From Ovis canadensis (taxonomy: Eukaryota > Chordata > Mammalia > Artiodactyla > Bovidae): 64,000 nt of DNA. A model generated the notes under the pieces. That model was not told the DNA's origin, did not search any database, and saw nothing but the letters and a program-made list of their open reading frames with translations. The translations under genes and the position numbers were made by a program. Of the stretch, positions 28,207 through 38,883 are shown one piece after another. The DNA is taken from assembly GCF_042477335.2 (NCBI RefSeq), contig NC_091254.1:100031001-100095000 (forward strand). The letters run 5' to 3'. How positions within the stretch are numbered: the first letter of the stretch is position 1; each line of letters opens with the position of its first letter.

Positions 28207-30085
28207 CTCTGGGAAGCGAAAGCAGCAGGAAAGCCACTGAGGTCGGCCCAGAGAGCCGTTATGGCTCAATCACCAGCATCTACGTTGCATCCGGACTTAA
28301 CTTCTCCTCGGTGACCGGACTGCACTTCAGAACCACAGAAATACCAAGCTTTGTTGCCCATCGGATAAAAACACTGGACAGCCTTCTGAAAATTCAAATG
28401 ACAGCATCTATATAGTAACAAATACGGAAAGTTTAAACTCCCCAAATTAGAAATATCAGTAGTCCATGCAAGATACATTTTGATCTTTATCTGGTTCCCT
28501 TCGCATGAAGTAGGATGCTGCCTTTTTCCCTCTGAGTCTCAGTGAAATCCCCCTTTATAACACACATGTACCATCTGATGCAGTGAGGCTAGAGGGTAAC
28601 CCGAGGTCTGACCATAACACCACAGCCCCCCGGTGGGTCCTCCTCAGGTTCAATTAATCTCAGGCCCTAATGACCAGAAGAAGGCCCTTGAGATTTAGAA
28701 ACATCATTGTTTTAAGCCTTCCTCTGTCTAAAATTAGCAGAACACTGATGAAAACACACACACACACGTAACAAAAAATTGTGTGAAAAGTAACTTATAA
28801 AAGCTTCAAAAGCAGGCACAAAAAGCCCGTGATGATTATGCAAAGATACTAATAATGAGAAGTTCATGTACATGAGACAGAAATAAAATGGAAAAATAGG
28901 GCAGAGGCTGTGGGTGGGTAGTAAATAACAACACTGCCCCGTAACTGCACTATATATAGTATATGATGAAACCAAATAGTCTTCTGATGCTTCCAGACAC
29001 CGGAATGGTTAAGGCTTTATTTATTGAAGGTAACCTGATGAAAACGACAGCAGAAATGACAGTGATTCACCAAGGCTGTAAATCAAAACAGACGCTAGGG
29101 CCTTCCCTGACAGTCCAGCGATCCAGACACCACGCTTCCACTGCAGGGGGCACACGTCTGATCTCTGGTTGGGGAACTAAGATCCCACATGCTGCGTGGT
29201 GTGGACAAACTGTCCCCCCAAAACAAAACCAGACCCATTACTGGACGCTAATACTTTATAAAAAACAATAATATGACAAAGGGGAAAATTTTACTTTTAA
29301 AAGGATTTATACTGTTTTGTTCAAAAAAAGATGACATAGTTCACAGAAGCACATAGAATAAGCTGTAACTTACGAAAACATGTAGTTGGAAAACAAGATG
29401 TCGATGAAGAAGTTAGGAGGAAAAAAGACAAAAAAAGCCAGAGATAAGACACAGACACGCATACCATATATAAGAGCTGAAAGCTGAAAATTAGGCTCTG
29501 AGCTTCTCAGCTGCCAAACAAAGTCCAGAGGGGACAGTTGATCTCACCACCTTCTTCAGCTCTGGAGCAGCAGGAGCTGGGCCATTTGGAGGTCATGCCT
29601 AAAAGATGAATTAATAAAAGTCCGTAAATCGACAGGACCACGGCCTACATTTCAAGCTCTGATGGACTTCACTAAGGCTCACCATGCCAAGGACATTAAA
29701 TTATTATCCACGGCTTTTAAGGGAAGTGGGTGGGCTTTCCCTACATTTCATTGTCTTATCCTCCTAAAATGTCCAAAATTTTTATTAAAAATGTGGATAA
29801 TCTAGGAGAAACATCAGATAAATTCTCTAACCTCTGGAAAAGGTCTCAAGCCTCTTCACTGTGACCTTGTGAAGAACCACTTCTGTGATGTGGGCACCAA
29901 GACTGACCACATATCGAATGAAGATACGCCCGTAAAGTGCCCTTCCAGAGACACCGAATACAACACAATCTCTTAGGGTCGCTTCCAAGGGGCTGACCCA
30001 GTTAAGGGTGTAGGCTGAGTCACCCTGATGGTTCTGGGCTCAGCAGGTGGTGGTGGGGGGGCAAGGAGTCAGACCCAAGTGCCCC
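28207..30085. other. DCUN1D2 intron 1 region
   Basis: Sequence between exon 2 and the CpG island. It contains one CHR SINE at about 29,098. The first exon, expected to end in ATG next to a GT donor, was not found here or in the island with any confidence. Confidence 0.45.
29098..29225 (+). mobile_element. CHR-type SINE fragment
   Basis: GGGCCTTCCCTGACAGTCCA head, CTGCAGGGGGCACACGTCTG, then GGTTGGGGAACTAAGATCCC and ACATGCTGCGTGG, the diagnostic order of CHR SINEs. Confidence 0.85.
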
Positions 30086-30089
30086 CTTC

Positions 30090-31260
30090 ACTCTCCCGCC
30101 TCTCCAACCTGTTCAGAAGGCCAGGCGCCTGCCCACGCAGCCCCTTCCCTTGGGGAGCCGGGGCGCGGTCTCTGCTTTCCGGACCTGCTGGAGCCCTCCC
30201 GGCGCTGACCGGACTTTCTCCATCTCCTCCTCCGCGGCGGCTCTCCCCACCGGCAGGGTGTGTGCTCAGGCCGCCGCTGCCCCTGCACCCGCCGCCTGGA
30301 CCCCCTCTCCCGCCCGGAGCCCTCTCCCAGGATCCCGCTGCCCGGAGGGAAGGCTGCCGCAGCGCGGCCGGCTGCGCCCTCTCCCCGGCCGCCTTCCGAC
30401 TCCTGCGGGCACCGCGGCCTGCGCCCGCCGCACCTCTGGACGCCGCGGGGCGCTCGGCTCGCACCGAGGAGCCGCGGCTGAGCGTCCCCCGGCCCAGCGT
30501 CTGACGCCGCCACCCGGCCCCCGGCCGCGCAGAAGGGGCTGGGGCCGCACAGAAGGGGCTGGGGCCCCGCGCCCGCGCCGGCCGCTCCGCCGGGCCTCGG
30601 CCCCAGCTCGCGGGCCCGCGTCTGACTCGTCGGCCCGGGACCCCGCTGGCCGCACACGGAAGCCCCCCGCTGCCGCGACGCCGCAGAGCGCAGCCCGAAG
30701 GCTCCGGAAGCCCCTCCGTCGCTCCCCCGCCCCGGGCCCCGCCGCCGGTCTCCGACCCGGCCCTGCCCCCGCCGGCGGCCCGCGCGCCACCTCCCTCGCC
30801 GCGCATGCGCCCCGGCTCGCGCCCGCCTCGCCGCCTGCGCCGCCCCCGCCCCGGCCGCAGCCCGGACGACGTCCGGGGACGCAGGACCCCGACTCCCGGC
30901 GTGCCCCGCGCCGCCCGGGGGCCGCCGGGATCCAGGCCGCGCTCGGCCTCCGACTCCCGGCGTGCAGCGCGCCGCCCCGCCCCGGGCCGGGGACACCGCG
31001 CCCCACCTCCTTAAAGGAGCCGCGACGCCCTCTCGGCCGCGTCGGCGCGGAGCGCGTTCGGGAGACGGCGGGCAGAGCGGGCCCTCCGGGCGCCTGACCT
31101 GGGCCCCGCCCCGGGGGCGGCCCTGCCGCCTGGGAAGGGATGCGGAGAAGTCGCCTCCCTGTCCTCCCCTCCGGAGAGCCGGACCCAGGACGCGCCGCGG
31201 CCGGAACGTCCGGGTGAGCGCTGCGCGGCGTCCGGGGCCGGGCCCTCTAGTGCGGCCCTC
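30090..31260. promoter_or_regulatory. CpG island, probable divergent DCUN1D2/TMCO3 promoter
   Basis: About 1.2 kb of very high GC with frequent CpG, no TATA box and many GGGGCGG/CCCGCC-like motifs. It lies between the minus-strand DCUN1D2 exons and plus-strand TMCO3, the position of a divergent promoter in other mammals. A good donor (GTCCGG|GTGAGC) at its right side fits TMCO3 exon 1. Long open frames here are composition artefacts. Confidence 0.75.
31020..31213 (+). other. TMCO3: TMCO3 exon 1 (non-coding, candidate; start arbitrary)
   Basis: The only strong plus-strand donor at the island's edge is GTCCGG|GTGAGCG, placing an exon end at 31,213. The 5' end cannot be read from sequence and is set loosely. 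Exon 2 carries the start codon, so this would be 5' UTR. Confidence 0.45.
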
Positions 31261-31277
31261 ACGGCTCCCTTCCCCTC

Positions 31278-31917
31278 CCTGCCCGGGGGTCTGGGCTCCT
31301 CTCCCCCGGGGGTCTGAGCTTCTCTCTCCCTGGGGTCTGGGCTCCCCTCCCCGGGGTCTGGGCTCACCCACCAGGGGTCTGAGCTGCTCTCTCCCCGGGG
31401 TCTGGGCTCCCCTCCCCGGGGTCTGGGCTCACCCACCAGGGGTCTGAGCTGCTCTCTCCCCGGGGGTCTGGGCTCACCCACCGGGGGTCTGAGCTTCTCT
31501 CTCCCCGGGGTCTGGGCTCCCCTCTCCCCGGGGTCTGGGGTCTGGGCTCCTCTCTCCCCGGGGTCTGGGCTCACCCACAGGGGGTCTGAGCTTCTCTCTC
31601 CCCGGGGGTCTGGGCTCCCCTCCCCGGGGTCTGGGCTCACCCACCGGGGGTCTGAGCTTCTCTCTCCCCGGGGGTCTGGGCGCCTCTCTCCCCGGGGGTC
31701 TGGGCTCCCCCTCCCGGGGGTCTGGGCTCCTTTCTCCCCGGGGATCTGGGGTCTGGGCTCTGGGCTCCTCTCTCCCCGGGGTCTGGGCTCCTCCCTCCCG
31801 GGGGTCTGACTCCTCCCCTCTCTGGGGGTCTGGGCTCCCCCTCCCGGGGGTCGGGGGTCTGGGGTCTGGGCTTCTTCCTCCCTGGGGGGGGGGGGGTCTG
31901 TGCTCCTCCCTCCCAGG
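31278..31917. repeat. C/T-G minisatellite at start of TMCO3 intron 1
   Basis: Units of about 20-24 bp with the core CCCCGGGGTCTGGGCTCC and variants TCTGAGCTTCTCTCT and TCACCCACCGGG. About 28-30 irregular copies start some 65 bp downstream of the putative exon 1 donor. Confidence 0.93.
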
Positions 31918-32184
31918 GCCTCTGGTCTCTCCGCTTCCTCCCCAGGGCACTCTGTCCGCTCTCGGGGTTCCACCCCCCAGGCTTTGTGCTGAGGACGGTG
32001 CTGCACCTGAGCGCCTTTTCCAGGCCCGCGCACCTGGCAGAGGATGCAGGGCGGATGCGGGACGGGGAGGGCGCGATGGGAGCGCGGGCGGGGGCTGTGG
32101 ACGTAGCGGGGTTGGGCTGTCCACACCCCCCTCCCCCCTCTCCCCCATACCCCAGCCAGATCCTGGGCTCAGGCGTGCGAGGAG

Positions 32185-32206
32185 CCCCCCCCCCCCCCCC
32201 CCCCCC
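32185..32206. repeat. Poly(C) run of 22
   Basis: An uninterrupted run of 22 C bases in TMCO3 intron 1. It could form an i-motif or G-quadruplex, and its length is error-prone in sequencing. Confidence 0.9.
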
Positions 32207-32654
32207 GCCCCTTCCTGCGGGACCTCACCTGGGAGCTCACACGTGTTTGTCCAGGGGTCACGCGGCCTCCGGGTCCCTTGAGAAGAAGGCACAGCATGGC
32301 CCCCAGTCAATGTGTGGCTCAGGGACAGCCCCCAGCCCGCCTTTGGGGAGCTACTCCGAGGAGGGGATGTCGAAGGCGGCTGCGAGTCACGGGACAGGTG
32401 CCAGTGATTGGATTGGCACCTGCCCAGAACACTGGGTTTTGTACAGTTTAATTAGCATTACATATTTTAACATTTGTTATTGTTCATAAGAATTTTCTGT
32501 CCTCCCTGTTTTGCTTTTTAAATTCATTTTCCAGTTCTTTAGTGATTAGAAATGAACCATAAGTTGTATTTACAGGATTATAAGTGCTTTACCTTTTAAC
32601 AAACAGAATTTACATCACCTAACTTGTTAAAGTGTAAAATAGGCTTTTCAGGTA

Positions 32655-32785
32655 AGGGAAAGGGAAGTCGCTCAGTCGTGTCCGACTCTTCGCGACCCCA
32701 TGGACTGCAGCCCACCAGGCTCCTCCGTCCATGGGATTTTCCAGGCAAGAGCACTGGAGTGGGGTGCCATCACCTTCTCCATGAA
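32655..32785 (-). mobile_element. BOV-A/BovB 3' SINE fragment
   Basis: Reads GAAGTCGCTCAGTCGTGTCC, then CATGGACTGCAGCCCACCAG and GGGATTTTCCAGGCAAGAGC on the plus strand, the reverse of a ruminant SINE tail. Confidence 0.85.
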
Positions 32786-33244
32786 TGAGTCTGCCTGTTT
32801 GTAAAAGTGTGACTGATGGAAACAGTGCAGCCACTAGGCTATCACCCTGCGCGAGTTCAGTGGCCGAGAGGGAGCACAAATGCTCTGCAAGCCACGTTGA
32901 GTTAGGTTGCTTCCACCCCAGGTGTCTTTGCCTCCTTCTTTGTTGCTGGTTTGTGCCTGGAAGCTCTGGTGGAATCTGGCCAAAATGCTCACGTCAGACC
33001 GTCCACTGCAAATAACCCTCCTGCTTTCTTTTTTCCAGAGGCTTTGCACCTGCTAACCCTGATCCCGCTGGACCCTGGAGGCTCGCTCTGGAATTCTTGC
33101 CTGGAGCTCTGGTGCCAGGTCAGGCCCCCCCGCCCCCCCAACTTAGGGCCAGGGGTTCAGCTGGGTGTGGACATTTTAAGAATTCATTATAAGACCAAAA
33201 CAAGTCCAAAGTGCCTTTTTTTAATAGTTAAAAATAGCAATAAC

Positions 33245-33400
33245 AGGGACCTCCCTGGTGGTCCAATGGCTAAGACTCCAGGCTCCCAATGCTGGGGACC
33301 CATCTTCCATCCTTGGTCAATGAATTAGATCCCGCATGCTGCAACTAAGACCTGGGACAGCCAAATAAGTAAATAGAATTTTTTAAAAAGGAAAATATAT
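33245..33400 (+). mobile_element. CHR-type SINE
   Basis: GGGACCTCCCTGGTGGTCCA head, then AATGGCTAAGACTCCAGGCT and TAGATCCCGCATGCTGCAAC. It ends a few bases before the left arm of the large inverted repeat. Confidence 0.85.
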
Positions 33401-33409
33401 GCCATTTAT

Positions 33410-34532
33410 TGTTTCGAGGGAAAGAAATCAAGCTCAACTTCAAATGTGCACACATTTAGTATTTTTCAGAACCGAGACACAAATTTCAGACGCTGAGTTA
33501 ATGGCACAGGTCTAGACACACACGTTTTCTCCAAAAGATCACAGAAAGTGAATCTTTTATAGATTCCAAACTTCAGGAAAATAAGCTGCTGCACAGCCAG
33601 TTTGGGAGTAACGCCCTTTGTCCATTAGGACGGCTCCTCCCTGACAAGGCCCTGCAGTCGGTTCTCCCTCCTCCGACACACCCGGGGGCTCAGTCACTTT
33701 AATGAGAAATCTGTGAGAATTTCAGTCGTAGCCGTATGTCCACTGAGAAGAGTGTCTATCTTTTGACAGGTGTCTATGAACATGAAGCTGAAATTACTTA
33801 TAGACCCTTAAAATGTGAACCAGGACTGATAGATTTGACAAAATAACACCATTTACTGAAGAGAAAACATGTTACAGTTTAGTAGTCCATAGGATTTGGT
33901 AGTTGAATTTTAAAGTAAAATGAGAAGTTTATGAAGAAGGAGTGATTCCTATTTTAAAAAAATATTTATTTGATCGCGGTGGGTCTTCTCTGTGGCTTGA
34001 GGGATCTTCAGCCTTTGTTGCAGCCTGTGAGACCTTTAGCTATGGCCTGTGGGGTCCAGTTCCCTGATCAGGGATTGAACCTGGGCCCTTTTCCCTGGGA
34101 GCACAGAGTATCTATCAGTCCTGGTTCACATTTTAAGGGTCTATAAGTAATTTCAGCTTCATGTTCATAGACACCTGTCAAAAGATAGACGCTCTTCTCA
34201 GTGGACATACAGCTACGACTGAAATTCACAGATTTCTCATTAAAGTGACTGAGCCCCCGGGTGTGTCGGGGGAGGGAGAACCGACTGCAGGGCCTTGTCA
34301 GGGAGGAGCCGTCCTAATGGACAAAGGGCGTTACTCCCAAACTGGCTGTGCAGCAGCTTATTTTCCTGAAGTTTGGAATCTATAAAAGATTCACTTTCTG
34401 TGATCTTTTGGAGAAAACGTGTGTGTCTAGACCTGTGCCATTAACTCAGCGTCTGAAATTTGTGTCTCGGTTCTGAAAAATACTAAATGTGTGCACATTT
34501 GAAGTTGAGCTTGATTTCTTTCCCTCGAAACA
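33410..34532. repeat. Large near-perfect inverted repeat (425/423-bp arms, 275-bp spacer)
   Basis: The left arm 33,410-33,834 is the reverse complement of the right arm 34,110-34,532. By base-by-base reading the arms differ at three single-base sites and one 2-nt indel, about 99.3% identity. The 275-bp spacer holds a reversed CHR-type SINE piece. The arm sequence itself matches no repeat family I recognise. It lies in TMCO3 intron 1. An open frame in the right arm is not a gene. Confidence 0.98.
33985..34105 (-). mobile_element. CHR-type SINE fragment in the inverted-repeat spacer
   Basis: The plus strand reads GTGGGTCTTCTCTGTGGCTT, GGGTCCAGTTCCCTGATCAG and GGATTGAACCTGGGCCC, the reverse of a CHR element. 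Confidence 0.75.
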
Positions 34533-35308
34533 GTAGAATCTTAGCGCGTGAGTCCGTAAAATAACAGGTGAGCACATATTGCTGGTGTTGCTGTGATTGG
34601 CCAGTGGTTGGTTTGTTCAAGGTGGTAACATTTACTTAAAGCTGTGCTGAGCCTGCACGGGAAACTCAGTAACGCAGACGGCCCTAGTTGTGTATCCTGT
34701 CTTGTCGGGAAGTGAGCTGTGCAGAGTCTGTGGTCCCTGGGAGACATGGGGACCAGAGGCTCTAAACACGTACTGAACGGATTCCTGACTTCATCAGAGT
34801 CCTGGGGCAGCATGCAGTCTTCAGCGGGTGCCTTCTGATTGTCATTCTGAACACGGGTCCCTCTCCTGCTCAGTGGGGGCCTCTCCAGGGTCTGCCTGGG
34901 ACCGTCGGCCCCCGCTCGACCACGGGCCGCGGCCTCCTGTGCCTCTGTGAGCTCTGTGGCTGCGAGCTCTTGGTTTGTTTGGGATTCTTAGAAACGCACT
35001 GTCTCATTTTTGCTGCGTCTAATCTACTTTGCCTGGGAAACCAGATTAAACTCATTAGAGCCGGGATTACCGGTGAAGTGAAACGGTATTTGTATATTGT
35101 AGAATGCCACGTGAGTCCTGGAAACTGGGTTTTGCGTTCTCCCTGGCGTAGGGCTTGGGCCTCACTGCCCAGCTCAGGAGCGTCAGGCCGCCTTCCTGGG
35201 CTCTGCTGCGCCTGCACCTCTTCCGTGCCCTCCTGCCTCTGTGGCCATCCTTTCTGCTTCCCTCCTGCACGGCCTCCACCCACGCTTCCACCAGCCCTCT
35301 TCTAGGTG
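34533..35308. other. TMCO3 intron 1, unique stretch
   Basis: Sequence between the inverted repeat and the 43-bp array. No exon or repeat was recognised. Confidence 0.5.
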
Positions 35309-37792
35309 GCACAGCCCCTCACCCCACAGGCAGCGCTGAGATCCGGGCCCCATCCAGCCCCTCGCCCCACAGGCAGTGCTGAGACCCCGGCCCCGTCCAG
35401 CCCCTCGCCCCGCAGGCAGTGCTGAGCCCTGGGCCCCGTCCAGCCCCTCGCCCCGCAGGCAGTGCTGAGCCCCGGGCCCCGTCCAGCCCCTCGCCCCGCA
35501 GGCAGTGCTGAGACCCGGGCCCCGTCCAGCCCCTCGCCCCACAGGCGGTGCTGAGCCCCGGGCCCCGTCCAGCCCCTCGCCCCGCAGGCAGTGCTGAGAC
35601 CCGGGCCCCGTCCAGCCCCTCGCCCCGCAGGCAGTGCTGAGCCCCGGGCCCCGTCCAGCCCCTCGCCCCACAGGCAGTGCTGAGACCTGGACCCCATCCA
35701 GCCCTGGGCCCCGTCCAGCTCCTCGCCCCACAGGCAGTGCTGAGCCCCGGGCCCCGTCCAGCCCCTCACCCCGCAGGCAGTGCTGAGCCCCGGGCCCCAT
35801 CCAGCCCCGGGCCCCGTCTAGCCCCTCGCCCCACAGGCAGTGCTGAGCCCCGGGCCCCGTCCAGCCCCTCGCCCCACAGGCAGTGCTGAGACCTGGCCCG
35901 TCCAGCCCCTCACCCCGCAGGCAGTGCTGAGACCCGGACCCCATCCAGCCCTGGGCCCCGTCCAGCCCCTCACCCCGCAGGCAGTGCTGAACCCCGGGCC
36001 CCGTCCAGCCCCTCACCCCGCAGGCAGTGCTGAGCCCCGGGCCCCATCCAGCCCCGGGCCCCGTCCAGCCCCTCACCCCGCAGGCAGTGCTGAGCCCCGG
36101 GCCCCGTCCAGCCCCTCGCCCCGCAGGCAGTGCTGAACCCCGGGCCCCGTCCAGCCCCTCGCCCCGCAGGCAGTGCTGAGCCCCGGGCCCCGTCCAGCCC
36201 CTCGCCCCGCAGGCAGTGCTGAGCCCCGGGCCCCGTCCAGCCCCTCGCCCCGCAGGCGGTGCTGAGACCCGGGCCCCGTCCAGCCCCTCGCCCCACAGGC
36301 GGTGCTGAGCCCCGGGCCCCGTCCAGCCCCTCGCCCCGCAGGCAGTGCTGAGACCCGGGCCCCGTCCAGCCCCTCGCCCCGCAGGCAGTGCTGAGCCCCG
36401 GGCCCCGTCCAGCCCCTCGCCCCACAGGCAGTGCTGAGACCTGGACCCCATCCAGCCCTGGGCCCCGTCTAGCCCCTCGCCCCACAGGCAGTGCTGAGCC
36501 CCGGGCCCCGTCCAGCCCCTCGCCCCACAGGCAGTGCTGAGACCCGGCCCGTCCAGCCCCTCACCCCGCAGGCAGTGCTGAGACCCGGACCCCATCCAGC
36601 CCTGGGCCCCGTCCAGCTCCTCGCCCCACAGGCAGTGCTGAGACCCGGACCCCGTCCAGCCCTGGGCCCCGTCCAGCCCCTCACCCCGCAGGCAGTGCTG
36701 AACCCCGGGCCCCGTCCAGCCCCTCACCCCGCAGGCAGTGCTGAGCCCCGGGCCCCATCCAGCCCCGGGCCCCGTCCAGCCCCTCACCCCGCAGGCAGTG
36801 CTGAGCCCCGGGCCCCGTCCAGCCCCTCGCCCCACAGGCAGTGCTGAGCCCCGGGCCCCGTCCAGCCCCTCGCCCCACAGGCGGCGCTGAGCCCCGGGCC
36901 CCGTCCAGCCCCTCACCCCGCAGGCAACGCTGAGACCTGGGCCCCGTCCAGCCCCTCACCCCGCAGGCAGTGCTGAGCCCCGGGCCCCGTCCAGCCCCTC
37001 ACCCCGCAGGCAACGCTGAGACCTGGGCCCCGTCCAGCCCCTCGCCCCGCAGGCAGTGCTGAGACCCAGGCCCCGTCCAGCCCTGGGCCCCGTCCAGCCC
37101 CTCACCCCGCAGGCAGTGCTGAGCCCCGGGCCCCGTCCAGCCCCTCGCCCCGCAGGCAGTGCTGAGCCCCGGGCCCTGTCCAGCCCCAGGCTCCGTCCAG
37201 CCCCTCGCCCCACAGGCAACGCTGAGACCTGGGCCCTGTCCAGCCCCTCGCCCCGCAGGCAGTGCTGAGCCCCGGGCCCCGTCCAGCCCCTCACCCCGCA
37301 GGCAGTGCTGAGCCCCGGGCCCCATCCAGCCCTGGGCCCCGTCCAGCTCCTCGCCCCACAGGCAGTGCTGAGACCCGGACCCCATCCAGCCCTGGGCCCC
37401 GTCCAGCCCCTCGCCCCACAGGCGGCGCTGAGCCCCGGGCCCCGTCCAGCCCCTCGCCCCGCAGGCAGTGCTGAGCCCCGGGCCCCGTCCAGCCCCTCGC
37501 CCCGCAGGCAGTGCTGAGCCCCGGGCCCCGTCCAGCCCCTCGCCCCGCAGGCAGTGCTGAGCCCCGGGCCCCGTCCAGCCCCTCGCCCCGCAGGCAGTGC
37601 TGAGCCCCGGGCCCCGTCCAGCCCCTCGCCCCGCAGGCAGTGCTGAGACCCGGGCCCCATCCAGCCCCTCGCCCCGCAGGCAGTGCTGAGCCCCGGGCCC
37701 CATCCAGCCCCGGGCCCCGTCCAGCCCCTCGCCCCGCAGGCGGCGCTGAGCCCCGGGCCCCGTCCAGCCCCTCGCCCCGCAGGCAGGGTGTG
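35309..37792. repeat. 43-bp minisatellite, about 57 unit-lengths (2.5 kb)
   Basis: Each unit runs GCAGGCAGTGCTGAGCCCCG, then GGCCCCGTCCAGCCCCTCGC, then CCC, 43 bp in total. Variants include ACAGGC, GAGACCCGG and an insertion of about 21 bp (CCATCCAGCCCTGGGCC-type) that recurs in similar blocks around 35.69, 35.94, 36.44, 36.59 and 37.33 kb, showing higher-order duplication. Three units give a 129-nt period, so long Gly/Arg- or Pro-rich open frames arise on both strands. It lies in TMCO3 intron 1. Confidence 0.97.
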
Positions 37793-38360
37793 CCAGGCTT
37801 CTGCCTGAGGCCTCCCTGAGGGAGGGAGCAGAGGGGCCTGGTCTGTGGCAGGGAAAATGCCCCAGTGTGGTTGTGGTTTGTGACTGTCTCTTTTCTGCCC
37901 TTGGCATCTTGTTAGCCTGCACCTTAGACTCATGCTGGAAATCAGACCGAGGTCCAGGTGGCTCAGGGAAGCGGACGGGCCGTCTGGTGGCACTCCAGCT
38001 CCACCTCTGGCCCCTGGAGCTGGTCCCCGGCTCCACATCTGTGATGGGGCAGCGGGCGGCGCCCCTGGCCTTGAATGGGAGGAGTTTGTGCGTTTGCGCA
38101 TGGTAGATGTGGTACATACGTGAGGCTGAGTTTCCCTTAAAAAATTGCCTTTAAATTCAGGTGTGACCTTCCAGGCACCGTACTCCACATTCAGCACTGA
38201 CTGCAATCTAGACGCCCTAAATAACTCAGACGTTTCTGTTCATCTAGGAAAAATGGCATTTTCCTCAGGAAAGTGATAGCTTTTAGTAATCATGTAAAAC
38301 TTTAATCTCAATCGCAGTGAATCATCCTTCAACTATATGTGACAGTCGTCTCTTCTTCAG

Positions 38361-38883
38361 CGGAGCGTGTGCATCTGAAATGCCTGCTCAGCGTGGCCGG
38401 AGTCCCTGGGAGGCCCGGCCCTGGCCGTGAGGCTGGGTCATGAAGGTGCCAAGGAGGAGCCACTTCTGGACGTGGCTTTCGCTCCTGCAGCTGCTGGCAA
38501 GTGGCGCGGAGCAGGAGGACGTGGCGGGGCCCGCCGTCCAGCTGCCCCGCGGCCGGGGTGCGGCCGTCCCGCGGAGGAGGCCGTGGGTCCTAGACGGCTG
38601 CAGGAGGCTCTCCGGGCTCCTGCGCCAGAAGGCCGTGGTTCTGAACAAGCTGGAAGACGCGATCAGAGCGGTGGAGAGGGACGCCAGCCTCTCGGACCAA
38701 GAGAAGCTGTTCCGGGTGCACACGCTTGAGATTTTCCAGAAAGAGCTGAATGAAAGCGAGAACTCAGTCTTCCAGGCCGTGCACGGCCTCCAGAGAGCGC
38801 TGCAGGGTGACTACAGGGACGTGGCCAACATGAAGGAGAGCAGCCGGCAGCGCCTGGAGGCCCTGCGGGAGGCAGCCATCAAG
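38361..38883 (+). CDS. TMCO3: TMCO3 exon 2 (coding from 38,440; residues 1-148)
   Basis: The acceptor is probably GTCTCTTCTTCAG at 38,360. The ATG at 38,440 gives [20 protein letters not shown], a signal-like start. The exon then runs into a helical, charged region ([40 protein letters not shown]). It ends at AAG followed by GCAGGT, a GC donor. Confidence 0.93.

Noticed and set aside
29675..29700. Candidate DCUN1D2 exon 1 with ATG followed by GTGAGCC on the minus strand
   Set aside because: The donor is perfect by chance consensus, but the surrounding DNA is AT-rich, lies outside the CpG island and has no 5' UTR character. Too weak to call.
30069..32310. Long frames across the CpG island and adjoining array (up to 427 codons)
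   Set aside because: High GC removes stop codons by chance, and the repeat at 31.3-31.9 kb extends them. No recognisable protein.
35309..37792. CRISPR-like regular array
   Set aside because: Units are contiguous with no unique spacers, no cas genes are present, and the genome is mammalian.
35183..38206. Very long minus-strand open frames (577, 416 and 372 codons) rich in GLDGARGSALPAG-like repeats
   Set aside because: They are translations of the 43-bp minisatellite. A unit not divisible by three and free of stops opens several frames at once on both strands, with no domain and no splice-consistent context.
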